A DNA stretch of 64,000 nt from Dermacentor variabilis (lineage: Eukaryota > Arthropoda > Arachnida > Ixodida > Ixodidae), in NCBI RefSeq assembly GCF_050947875.1, contig NC_134573.1, positions 34,679,615 through 34,743,614 on the forward strand, in the 5' to 3' direction. The translations under genes and the position numbers were made by a program. Positions within the stretch are counted from its first letter, which is position 1. Each line of letters opens with the position of its first letter. Below, piece after piece: positions 20,606 to 30,199 of the stretch. The notes under the pieces were generated by a model. The model made no database searches, had not been told where the DNA came from, and worked only from the letters and a program-made list of their open reading frames with translations.

Positions 20606-22378
20606 ATGCATATTGGCGTTACCGATAGGAGTGGGTGAGTCGCGTTATACAATATTAAAGACTGCTGTTGGAAAGTTTCGAGGTCTGGATTGCTGACAAT
20701 AGAGGCGGGAAGAAGGTTCCATTCGGTGGGTATCATTGGCAGGAACGAATTAAGAAAAGGTTAATAGGGTAGCTCGGTGCATGAATTGCTTGTCCACGTG
20801 TGAAGAGAAGTAAGAAGCCGGGGTGAGCAGGTCTTGTTTCTGCTGAGAGGTTGTGAACTATATCTAATGGAAAAGATGTAGATGGGCAATTCGCCTTTAG
20901 TCTGACGATTCGGGTAGGCCAAGTCGAACGTTAATTTGAGATATACTTGCAGTGCGAGAATAACATGAAAGTATTGATCGCACAGAGCGATGCTGAATGC
21001 TTTCGGGTAAAGATGTCAGGTACGTTGTATATGGGGGTCCCACATTGATGAAGCATAATGCAGTTTTGTATCTTACGAGCAATATACATAAAGGGTGTCC
21101 CACGTAAATTGAGCCAAACTTTAAATGTATGCAAATACCACGCCGATCGACAGAACCACGGTAATGTTGCTTTCCGTCGCTTGGAGATACTCAGATTTTT
21201 TTTTCGCGTTCCACTTAACTGCATAATTAGTGTGAATTAATTCAATCCACTTATCAAATATTATAAATACATGAAACCTGTTAATGAGAAAACTGTAGAG
21301 AACATGAAAAACTCCCGATACAGATTTATGTTGCTCAATACGTGCTACACAATAGTGTTTTTCCAAGCACGAGAGAAGCCCGCGAATACACGCGAAATCG
21401 TCGCGCGACTGGCCACTCGAAGAACTTCGCGCGCATCTTCTTTCCTGAAAGTCTAAAAAGATGCAGTCTGTGAAAGAGCCTTTGTCAGAGGTAGAAAACA
21501 AGTCACTGGTGAGCATAAGTAGTTGCGTTTCCCACAAAAATGTTTTCTAAAGGCGTGCTGGTATTTGTCAAAGAAATTATTTCATTCGATACATTCTACC
21601 AGGTGGGAGGTGATCTGTTTGAACGCCTTGCAGCAAATACAGGCAGGTGCATTGGGTTTGTACTGGTCAGGAAAGGCAACATTGCCTTGTTTAGGAACAG
21701 GCACCAGCTTCGCCGCGTTTCAATAGTTGGGCAGCGCATCTCACTGCATAGTCTGTTCAAAAAGGTTAGATGATGGAAGAATAAGTTTCACTGCATTTCA
21801 AAATTTGTGCCGATATGCCATGAGGACCGGGCGACGACATTTTCAGTTTATCGATGAGCCTGCTTCTCCGACCTAGTCAATGATGATCGAATTCATAGGT
21901 GGAAACGAAGGGTTATCAATTACAGGCAAAACTGAACATATCTTAAGAAAATGAGAGCCTAAAGACGTTTAGGAGGGCAGCGCAGTTCATATCACATATA
22001 ATTGCATTTACGATTTCGTCAAGTAGCAGAATGTTATCTTTTTTCGAGCCTCAAACAACATTACAAAATGTTATCTGCTTCCGTTTAAGCAGAAAAGGAA
22101 GAGCGACTGAGAAAAACTTGTCCGATTCAAGCTCACGCTAGCAATTATAAACGCGATGCGATAAACTGCCCACCGTTCTGCTTTATCGCTGTGTTGACAC
22201 GCTCCTGTAAATCTGCTTCTTTTTGTTTGCGCATACGACTTAGCAACGGTGTAAACCCTGGAGAACGATATGAAGAGCAAATTTTACGCAAAGGCACCAA
22301 GTTTTGGATAAGCGATAAAATTCTGGTTTTAAATAAAGCCCAGTTGTCTTCGACACGGGGATGTGAAAAGCAACGCGT
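20606..22378 (-). mobile_element. LINE-C, CR1/Jockey-like remnant with internal insertion
   Basis: On the minus strand the linker region comes first (LFKTRILSLIQNLVPLRKIC, about 22330-22270). It is followed by SSSPGPHGISAQ (about 21840-21805), then SFTDCIFLDF of the reverse transcriptase (ending about 21456). A foreign segment follows, then IARKIQNCIMLHQCG, and the C-terminus PTEWNLLPASIV (about 20730-20700). The second half of the reverse transcriptase, including FADD, has been lost at the insertion site. Several frameshifts are present. Confidence 0.72.
21086..21462. mobile_element. Unclassified insert replacing part of the LINE-C reverse transcriptase
   Basis: LINE-C coding sequence stops abruptly on both sides. 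The left edge carries AGGGTGTCCCACGTAA, a motif found again as AGGGTGTCCCAGCTAACTTT at about 22382 and, reversed, AGTTCAGCTAACTTTAGATG then GGACACCCTGTACA near 28510-28545. These look like ends of one transposon family. The insert has no coding capacity. Confidence 0.45.
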
Positions 22379-22822
22379 GTAGGGTGTCCCAGCTAACTTT
22401 ACCAAGCTGTTTAACGAAGGAATACATTAAAAAAAACATCATGCAAGATACAATCATAAAAACTACGATCTTTGGTCGTCAGTAGTCTGACGACTAATAA
22501 CCATGGGTCTTAAGATTGCAACCACTCGCCGTCGTATTCCAATCATGGTGAGCAGGTGCTCGTCAACCATGCTACCGGATCCGTCAGACAAGTTGGCGAT
22601 CCCGCCCTCGTGTGCCGCGCCTGGAGCTTTTCTCTCCCCCCTGTGTGACGCTTCCCGAAAGTGCAACTGTAGGCCAGCACAGTTAGGGGTCGTTGACCCT
22701 CTAAGCACTGAAATGTCGTTCAAGGACGGCCCGTCCCCTCCAAATGAGCGTCTTCCCGGTGGGGAGGCAACGCTGGGTGGAGGCAGCCATCGGAGAATGG
22801 AGCCCAGGGAGTAATAGAGCCC

Positions 22823-22947
22823 ATTGGATGAATATGACGTCACTTGCACGGGCCCGACGATTGGAGGAACATTACGATATCTGCACGGGCTCAAAGAATG
22901 GATGAACATGACGAGATCTGCACAGGCTCGACGATTGCCTGACGTGA
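22823..22947 (+). repeat. Tandem 36-38-bp repeats with CRE-like motif in the LTR
   Basis: Three full units and a partial fourth start at 22823, 22860, 22898 and 22934. They share ATGGATGAA-ATGACG and CTGCACGGGCTC-ACG blocks. Unit 1 holds a perfect TGACGTCA (22835-22842) and the fourth holds TGACGTGA (22940-22947). Position and structure suggest U3 enhancer repeats. Confidence 0.55.
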
Positions 22948-23164
22948 CCCCGACGAACTGAAGGGATTATAGGCCAGAGAACCATCGGTAAGAGAAAGAC
23001 TTTCTTCTTGACGCGGGCTGCAGCATCCCATTTGCTGCCGGCCGTAGCGACGTGTTATTAGTGTTATTTTGCTCTGTTCTATTCCTGTACGTAATGCTAA
23101 GAAACCTCCATTTCTCTGAGCCCTCAACTTCGGCCAACTCACGCACTCAACGGCAAGATCAAAT

Positions 23165-23340
23165 AACTGGTGGCAGCGATAGGGATAAGCCTTCGATCCA
23201 AGGAGTCCTGAGCAACTGAGAGCACCGATAAAAATGGGTCTTCAATACAAAGAATCCTGAGGAACTGGGAACAGCGAAGAAGAATAAGCCTTCGACCCAG
23301 GCAGTGCTGAGCAACTGGTAACAGCGTAGAGATGAACCAG
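23165..23340 (+). repeat. Tandem 49-50-bp leader repeats carrying primer-site-like starts
   Basis: Units begin at 23165, 23214, 23263 and 23313, each starting AACTG and containing a CTTCGA-CCA then CTGAG core; the fourth is partial. The primer site lies in the first unit and degenerate versions lie in the others. Confidence 0.75.
23168..23185 (+). promoter_or_regulatory. Primer binding site for tRNA-Leu
   Basis: TGGTGGCAGCG (23168-23178) is complementary to the 3' end CGCTGCCACCA of eukaryotic tRNA-Leu(AAG)-type molecules including the added CCA. The match weakens after 11 bases. It supports an LTR retrotransposon read left to right. Confidence 0.55.
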
Positions 23341-23581
23341 ATAGCGTCGGGCAGCATCCATGGATGCGTGCGTGGTTTTTTTACTTTTGATTTGCCAGAC
23401 TTCGAATTGTGCGTGTTTATTGGGATTGTTCTGGGAATCGGACATCTGTAGCACATTTTGGGTTTGCACAACTTACTTATGGAAACAGTTCTAACCACCG
23501 GTTGGGGCAGCTGCAATTGATCTTAAAAGGTTGACGAGGTCAAACTTATGCGGCGATTTAAGAGTTGAGGCGGACGAGACA

Positions 23582-24085
23582 ATGACAGGGCCAGCTATCA
23601 AAAAGGCAATTAAAGATAGTGGCAATGACGACGAGAGCATTGAGATTTCTTGGGATCTGGTACAGGAAACGTCGAAGCGCAAGCGAGAACGTCAAGAGCG
23701 ATTGTGAACAAGAACGCAAAAGCAAGAAGTAATGGCAGCATTGAACAAAGAGATTGAAGCTTCGATCAACCAAAAAGAACGGCAGCCTGATAAATCTGTA
23801 GGTAGGACGCAGCGAATGTGGCAGGAAGTTGCCAACAGATTTTCCTCGAAGGCCGAACAGAGGTGTAGTAACTATAAGGTTAGCAGCACGTTAATAAGTG
23901 AACAGAAGGTGCTATCTGCTAACGATAGGTTAGTGACAACACAGGTCACCGAAGGCAGTAGTAAGAGCGACGAGGTGTTCGGCCAACTGAGCACTGTAGA
24001 GACAGCTAGGCAGCGCCGCGGTAGCTCAACTGGTAGAGCATCGCACGCGACAGCTAGGCCAGCTGTGAATGAATTGGCACTGTAA
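23582..24085 (+). pseudogene. gag-like remnant of the LTR retrotransposon
   Basis: The ATG at 23582 opens 41 codons: MTGPAIKKAIKDSG, then SIEISWDLVQE, then a basic KRKRERQER block, ending in a TGA at 23705. The next frame (23732-24085) continues with a charged helical region (ALNKEIEASINQKERQ). The lysine- and arginine-rich, coiled-coil-like start after a primer site is typical of Gag, but no zinc knuckle is seen. The assignment rests mostly on position. Confidence 0.4.
24012..24048 (+). mobile_element. 5' tRNA-half-like insertion with 11-bp target duplication
   Basis: A 37-bp segment is flanked by perfect direct repeats GACAGCTAGGC (24001-24011 and 24049-24059). From 24015 it matches a tRNA-like 5' half: acceptor strand GCCGCGG, box A TAGCTCAACTGG, D-arm, and 5' strand of the anticodon stem. 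It stops near tRNA position 34. Box B and the whole 3' half are absent. It disrupts the gag-like region. Confidence 0.65.
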
Positions 24086-24500
24086 CCGCGTGTGGGCATC
24101 TTGGGTATTACTAACGAGGACGTTAACGAAGAGTACTGCTGACCTGACAGACACGAGTACCCATGTAGAGCCAGAGCTATGTGACGATGCGTAGCGTGAC
24201 CTGACAACGCAGTGGAGGGCAGTGCGCAGGAGTGCGAGTTGCGTAGCTCGAGTAAAGACAGCTGCATTGTTCCAGAATTAGGCTGTCCGCCAGCCGAGGC
24301 GATGAGAGAGATGATTTAGGTACAAATCACTCTGACTGCGCGGTTGAGACAGTGATCCGGACCGACGAGATATGTAACGGTCAGCACGATGCACGAGCAG
24401 CCGGCACAAAAGTGAGTACGAGGAGAAATTGCCGTGGAAAGAAGCATTGCCAAGATCGGAATGCGGCAGACAGTGTGACGCAGCCTAAGTGACAAGCGCC

Positions 24501-24769
24501 AAACAGCATAACGGGGCGGGGCGCAAATAAAGGCGCGATTGTCGTTGACCTTTTCGATTCAAGCGCGTTCGAGCCACCAGCTGAAAAGGGTTAAATAAGC
24601 ATGTTTTACGCGAACGCGGACATAAGGCCCATGACGGTTATGGTCACAGTCGTTCCGTCGTTCTTTTCGTGGCGCATCATGCAGTGCGAAGGAGTGCAAG
24701 GTGGCCGGGCAAGACGAGGTGGCAGGGAGATACGACGCGGTCAGACGAGTTCGTTATGAAAGCATGTTA
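24501..24769. other. No recognisable gene
   Basis: Unassigned sequence between the LTR remnant and the RTE tail; it may include eroded LTR retrotransposon sequence. Confidence 0.4.
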
Positions 24770-25745
24770 TCATCATCATCAGCTTGGTTACGCCCACTGC
24801 AGGGCAAAGGCCTCCCCCATACTTCTCCAACCACCCCGGTCATGTACTGATTGTGGCCATGCTGTCCCTGCAAATTTCTTAATCTCATCCGCCCACCTAA
24901 CTTTCTGCCGCCCCCTGCTACGCTTCCCTTCCCTTGGAATCCAGTCCCTAACCCTTAATGACCATCGGTTATCTTCCCTCCTCATTACATGTCCTGTCCA
25001 TGCCCATTTCTTTTTCTTGATTTCAACTAAGATGCCATTAACTCACGTTTGTTCCCCCACCCAATCTGCTGTTTTCTTATCCCTTAACTTTACACCCATC
25101 ATTCTTCTTTCCATAGCTCGTTGCGTCGTCAATTAACGTAGAACCCTTTTTGTAAGCCTCCAGGTTTCTGCCCCGTATGTGAGTACTGGTAAGACACAGC
25201 TGTTATACACTTTTCTCTCGAGGGATAGTGGCAACCTGCTTTTCATGATCTGAGAATGCCTGCCAAACGCACCCCAGCCCATTCGTATTCTTTTGATTAT
25301 TTCAGTCTCATGATCCGGATCCGCGGTCACCACCTGTCCTAAGTAGATGTATTCCCTTACCACTTCCAGTGCCTCGTTACCTATCGTAAACTGCTTTTCT
25401 CTTCCGAGACTGTTAAACATTACTTTAGTTTTCTGCAGATTAATTTTTAGACCCACAGTAACATCTCCAGTAAACTCTCCAGTAACCTCTCGCTTTGCCT
25501 CTCCAGATAAGTGAGCATGCATTGCAGTTGGTCCCCTGAGTTACTAAGCTAGGCAATATCATCAGCGAATCGGAAGTTACTAAGGTATTCTCCATTAACT
25601 CTTATCCCCAATTCTTCCCAATCCAGGTCTCTGAATACCTCCTGTAAACACGCTGTGAATAGCATTGGAGAGATTGTATCTCCCTGCCTGACGCCTTTCT
25701 TTATTGGGATTTTAATGGGATTTTGATGGAATTGTTGTTCCCGGT
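24770..25745 (-). mobile_element. RTE-type LINE, 3' part, copy 2
   Basis: Minus-strand reading starts at about 25745 with PIKIPIKKGVRQGDTISPMLF, then the catalytic FADD (25558-25569). It continues through LKINLQKTKVMFN, YIYLGQVVTADPDHETEI and SLERKVYNSCVLPVLTYGAE, and the C-terminus has WLEKYGGGLCPAVG. It ends in a (GAT)n tail (24770-24781). It is frameshifted near 25140 and 25540 and 5'-truncated just before the reverse transcriptase RQGD motif. These are textbook RTE motifs. Confidence 0.92.
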
Positions 25746-26059
25746 TCAATAAAAAAGCTTTCAAACCGCGGCCCCCTCGAGTTAGGTTCAAAAATACTTT
25801 TTTTGTGAGATTATCGGAGCCACCGACAGAAAGACGGGTAGCGAAGAAACAGCAGTTTTGTTTTGTTTGTTTAGTTTGTGAGCATTTCAGAATTTTCACA
25901 ATTCTAGACTGGAGTTTCTTCCGATAAGTTATGAGCTTTGTTTAAGTGTTCGTGTGAAAAGCCCTGAGGTTTGAAAGATGTGTATTGCGTAAAGCTTTAG
26001 TTTCGCGAGGTGATCGTTAATGAGTAATTAGGCTTTTTTATTTTGGTTTTGGTCGTCCT
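25746..26059. other. Spacer between two inverted RTE copies
   Basis: AT-rich sequence without recognisable features. It is the middle of the loop if the two RTE tails pair. Confidence 0.5.
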
Positions 26060-26437
26060 CAAATTGAGGACGACGCAACGAGCTATCGAAAGAAGAATGA
26101 TAGGTGTAACGTTAAGGGATAAGAAAAGAGCAGATTGGGTGAGGGAACCAACGCGAGTTAATGACATCTTAGTTGAAATCAAGAAAAAGAAATGGGCATG
26201 GGCAGGACATGTAATGAGGAGGGAAGATAACCGATGGTCATTAAGGGTTACGGACTGGATCCCAAGGGAAGGGAAGCGTAGCAGGGGGCGGCAGAAAGTT
26301 AGGTGGGCGGATGAGATTAAGAAGTTTGCAGGCATGGCATGGCCACAATTAGTACATGACCGGGGTTGTTGGAGAAGTATGGGAGAGGCCTTTGCCCTGC
26401 AGTGGGCTTAACCAGGCTGATGATGATGATTATTATT
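26060..26437 (+). mobile_element. RTE-type LINE tail, copy 3
   Basis: The plus-strand frame is open without stops: TQRAIERRMIGVTLRDKKR, KKKWAWAGHVMRREDNRW, DWIPREGKRSRGRQKVRW and GRGLCPAVG-type end, stop after LQWA, then GATGATGAT. It is very similar to the 3' end of copy 2 (24770-25136) but in opposite orientation. Confidence 0.92.
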
Positions 26438-26892
26438 TTGGTGGGAAGCGACTTGAAATGTCAAGGTCATTTTGATAAAAGCCTGTTTGTTGCCTATGGT
26501 CATTTTGTTAGAAGAGTCGAGCGCTGCCCTGTCTACTTCCTTTCTGTGTCCTCTTCTTAGGTGTTCTTCAATGTAACTCAAATATGAACGTCAACCAACT
26601 AGCCCGACTCGCCGTCTTATTGCCTATGGTAACGCGGGCGCGTATTAGTTAAATTTTTTAGAAGGGTTTTCGAAGTTTTCTTCTCAGGTTGAGTGCGTTG
26701 GTTTTCAGTAAGTGCACCATTTGCACTGAGAAGCATTGTTAGTTCCATTAGCGCGTGTCCTGTGCGGACGGAAGGAAACGAAGTGTGACTGGCTAACTCG
26801 TGTGTGTTGATGGCGGCAGTGTTCTGAGTTTTCGTTTAAGCATGCCAGGGAGTAGTTGCAGTAGAACACGTTGTGGGGCTAGTTGGATCATC
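26438..26892. other. No recognisable gene
   Basis: AT-rich unassigned sequence between the RTE tail and the foldback element. Confidence 0.5.
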
Positions 26893-27031
26893 TTTTTCAA
26901 AAGATGAAGTGCTAACAGGGACAGCACAATAATGCAAAACAACAATGACAGGCGAATGCGCCTTGTTCTGTCATTGTTGTTTCTTAATTCATTGGCGTGC
27001 TGTCTCTGTTGGCGCTTCACATTTTGAAAAA
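26893..27031. repeat. Second foldback element
   Basis: Arms 26893-26951 and 26968-27031 are imperfect inverted copies. The inner 15 bp (26937-26951 and 26968-26982) are perfect and the loop is 16 bp. The outer arms share TTTTTCAAAA, GAAG-GC-AACAG-GACAGCAC. It is similar in size and design to 16826-16950, though the sequence differs. Confidence 0.75.
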
Positions 27032-27129
27032 AATAAGGAGTATAGTTAATAGCAGGCGTGGTTATTTCAGCGAAGCTATTTATCGCTAGGTTCTGGCGGA
27101 TTTCGTCTCCGTGGACATAGCCCAACAAC

Positions 27130-27950
27130 TTTTCATACGTGGGCCGATCCTGAAGTTAGCGCCATGCCGGGCCGACCGCGAGGGAGGTGAAGCAGCCTGG
27201 GCCAATACCGAAGATAGTGCAACGCCGGGCGGACCCGCGGCTGAGGTGAAGCAGGCGTGGGCCGATCCCGGAGATAGTGCAACGCCTGGTCCATCCGCGA
27301 TGGTGTTGAAGCAGGCGTTAAGCACTCTCCATACGTGGGCCCATCCCGAAGATAACGCAACGCCTGGCGGAGCCGCGGCGGAGGTGAAGCAGGCGTGGGC
27401 CGATCCCGCAGGTAGTGCAACGCCTGGTCCATCCGCCATGATGTTGAAGCAGGCGTTAAGCACTCTCCCTACGTGGGCCAATCCCGAAGTTAACGCAACG
27501 CCGGGCGGACCCGCGGCGGAGGTGAAGCAGGCTGGGCCAATTCCGAAGTTAGCGCAATGCCGGGCCGACCCGCGGGGAGGTGTAGCAGGCTTGGGCCGAT
27601 CCCGGAGATAGTGCAACGCCTGGTCGACCCGTGATGGTGTTGAAGCAGGCGTTAAGAACTCTCCATACGTAGACCAATCCCGAAGATAGCGCAAGGCCAG
27701 GCCGACCCGCGGCGGAAGTGAAGCAGGCGCGGGCCGATCCCGAAGATAGTGCAACGCCTGGTCGACCCGCGGCGGTGTTGAAGCAAGCGTTAAGCACTCT
27801 CCATACGTGGGCCAATCCCGAAGATAGCGCAATTCCGGGCCTACCCGCGGCGGAGGGGAAGCTGGCGTTAGGCACTCCCCTTACGTGGGCTGATCCCGAA
27901 GATAGTGCAATACCGGGCCGACCCACAACGGAGGTGCAGTTCGCCCACAC
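27130..27950. repeat. Minisatellite of alternating 60-bp and 77-bp units
   Basis: The word GGGCCGATCCCGAAG and close variants recurs about 12 times, at spacings near 60, 57, 77, 61, 78, 60, 58, 77, 62, 77 and 78 bp. The 77-bp type adds a GTTAAGCACTCTCCATACG block. Both strands stay open for long stretches (248 codons minus, 27086-27832; 166 codons plus, 27111-27611) because the unit is GC-rich, not because of coding selection that I can show. Confidence 0.85.
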
Positions 27951-28551
27951 TCACAGCTTCACTGGTCATCCTTCTTCACAGAGTGGAACGGTAATGAATT
28001 TTTTAAAGGTTTTCAGTAGTGCGTAAGTTACGCAAGTTTAATTTTTCTGTTTATTAAAGGTGTGTCTTATATGAACAAAGGGAAGAAACGTTTTCGTGAG
28101 ACGCAAGTATGCGTTGCGAATGGTAAGCGCCACATTGGCGCGATTTTGATTAGTTTCAAAAGATTTGACGAAGCCGTTCAGTGGTACCAGTACGTGCAAT
28201 AAGTAGTTCACTTTGATGGAGTATGAATAGGCCTTTCATGAAGTTAGGTTGGCTAAGGTGTTTTGAAGCATTCGTTATATTGAGCCCGTTGTTTACTTAA
28301 ATAGACGTGCTACCTTACTTCCTTCGAATAACGAGATATGTAGCTTCATTTTGGGCTGGAAGTCATCCTCACAGCTTGAAAGCTTTGCTTGTGTATGGTT
28401 ATGGTATGATTAACGTCGGTTGTGTTTGTCTAACATCGGCAACAGCTTCGCTGTGCATCCACTTCCTCAGGGTGGAATAGAGGTAGATTATTTTTCTTTG
28501 TTGTTGAACAGTTCAGCTAACTTTAGATGGGACACCCTGTACATAAATTTC
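27951..28551. other. Unassigned sequence with a duplicated 55-bp block
   Basis: 27953-28005 and 28442-28497 share ACAGCTTC-CTG-TCATCC and AG-GTGGAA blocks about 490 bp apart, suggesting two ends or copies of one element. A transposon end like that at 22382 is present at about 28510-28545. No gene is seen. Confidence 0.4.
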
Positions 28552-29062
28552 ACAGAATGCCCACAGCTCACTGCTAATGACAGCATGTTCAGTTTTCACG
28601 TAGTCACTTATGTATTTGCTGTGCTGGGGAGCTCGTTCAGATTGGAAGTTATAATAGAAATGAAGAATGTCATGGTCTTTATACCAAGACAAGTAAGTGA
28701 ATGCGCCTTGCATAGTTGCGAAAATCAAATTTAACACATTGGATGAAAAGGCGGTTGTTCGCATAGGTTTTTTCAGTAACTGAGCAAAGTTGAAATCGTA
28801 ACAAAGGTTCACGAAAATTGTGCTGTGAGACGTGTGCGAAGAAGCTATTGCACTATATGTCTGGAAAATTAAAATCTCCCAAGAATAATATAGCAGAATC
28901 CGGGTACCTAAAAAGAAAACGCTCAGGGCGTCGTGCATAAAACCGCAAAAAGTAAAAGAGGACTGAGAGGGTTGGTACCAGGAGCAAAGAAAAAGATCTT
29001 TGTATCCAAACCAGAATCATGCGCATGCAGCCTATAATGAGGAGTCGATAGGAATTACCTGA
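28552..29062 (-). pseudogene. LINE-D endonuclease C-terminal fragment
   Basis: The minus-strand frames read GTRILLYYSWEILIFQ (a decayed GDFN block), FVNLCYDFNFAQLLKKPMRT, SSNVLNLIFATMQG, YLSWYKDHDILHFYYNF. The last corresponds to the SDH motif of LINE endonucleases, here KDH. Only the endonuclease end is present, with both sides truncated. A transposon end abuts it at about 28545. Confidence 0.65.
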
Positions 29063-30199
29063 GATTAATATTTCGTAGATATTGCGATCAGTACAACACC
29101 ACTTGTCATTTCAATGCGATCAGGCTTGTGAAACATTATTTGTCGCCAACGTCGAACGTGGTGACAAACGTGGATATAGAGCTCTAAACAGGCCAGTTTT
29201 TCAGGTCTGGTACGAGCCCGAAAATACCATGCGTTGGCCCAACAGCGCCCGTTCAACCTGGTCGATCGCTGATCGACCACCTTGGGCTGGCGGCCAAGGC
29301 CAGTGGGGTTCTCGAGTAGGGCTCCCCCATGAGAATATCCTATGTCATCACTGAATAAAGTTTCTTCTTTCTCTCTCTCCCGGTTATGTGAAGATACTAT
29401 CATGGGATCAATAAGCGCCGAGCGGCCTTCAGGCTGCATCAAAGCAGCCTTTTCCCTGCGTCCCCTCTTACTGGTCAACTAACTGTGACAGAAATAGCCA
29501 TTATTTCACACGCAAAAAATAATATTCGATTGTTTGGTATGACAATATACAACGGACTTCACAAAATAAGGAGGGATCAGGCTGGCAAAAGCCACCGGGA
29601 GTGGCACAACGCCTGTTTACATTTAGAGAGCAAGTCATAGAAATGTACATCTTATTATAATCGTGCTTTAGATTGAATTAAAGTGCGATGTGAACGGCCG
29701 TAATACATTTTCTAAATAGTGCTGCTGCAATATACTATAGAGAAGGCATAGGTGAACAAACCCGTACGCACTTACCTCATTTTTGAATCTGGTATAATCA
29801 TTGGCATGCAAAATGAGGGAATTCAAGAGAATAAATTTGATGCGAATGTATATGTATATTTGCTGGTCTATTGGCCTTGGGGAATATTTTAATACACGGG
29901 CGCTAGACGCTTTTTTACCATATCTGCAAAGCTACCGCTAATGTACAATCATATTTTCACACGGTACATATCATTTTTATTGCTGTATTCAGCTTCAATA
30001 TAATGGTGACAGTCTTTCAGTCGACAAATGAGGCATTATTGTTTCGCAGTTTACGCAAATTTCGACTCTGCCAACTTTTGTTCAGTACAGTGCATGTACA
30101 ACGTAGGCAGCGAACCTTGCCTCATATTGGATTGCGAACTGCTTGCTTGTTAACGAAAATTCGCAGGGAACACCCCTAGTGCTTGAAAAGCATATACAA
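29063..30199. other. No gene; left flank of the satellite
   Basis: 29260-29395 resembles the 3' end of a retrotransposon (AATAAAGTTTCTTCTTTCTCTCTC). The rest to 30180 is AT-rich and appears unique. There is no gradient of decaying satellite monomers before the array. Confidence 0.5.

Larger units (their letters stand above)
22379..24500 (+). mobile_element. Remnant LTR retrotransposon (LTR, primer site, gag-like start)
   Basis: Order on the plus strand: a G+C-rich LTR-like region ending about 23167, a tRNA-Leu-type primer binding site (23168), a tandemly repeated leader (23165-23340) and a gag-like start (23582). No protease, reverse transcriptase or 3' LTR is found in the window; the right part appears lost or replaced. 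The left limit is uncertain because a different transposon end (AGGGTGTCCCAGC) sits at 22382. Confidence 0.5.

Noticed and set aside
27086..27832. 248-codon frame as a repetitive protein gene
   Set aside because: It lies in a minisatellite, with a long frame on the opposite strand as well, and unit lengths (60 and 77) are not both multiples of three.
29065..29478. 137-codon minus-strand frame
   Set aside because: It overlaps a retrotransposon-like 3' end with AATAAAG and CT-rich sequence on the plus strand; no domain is recognised.
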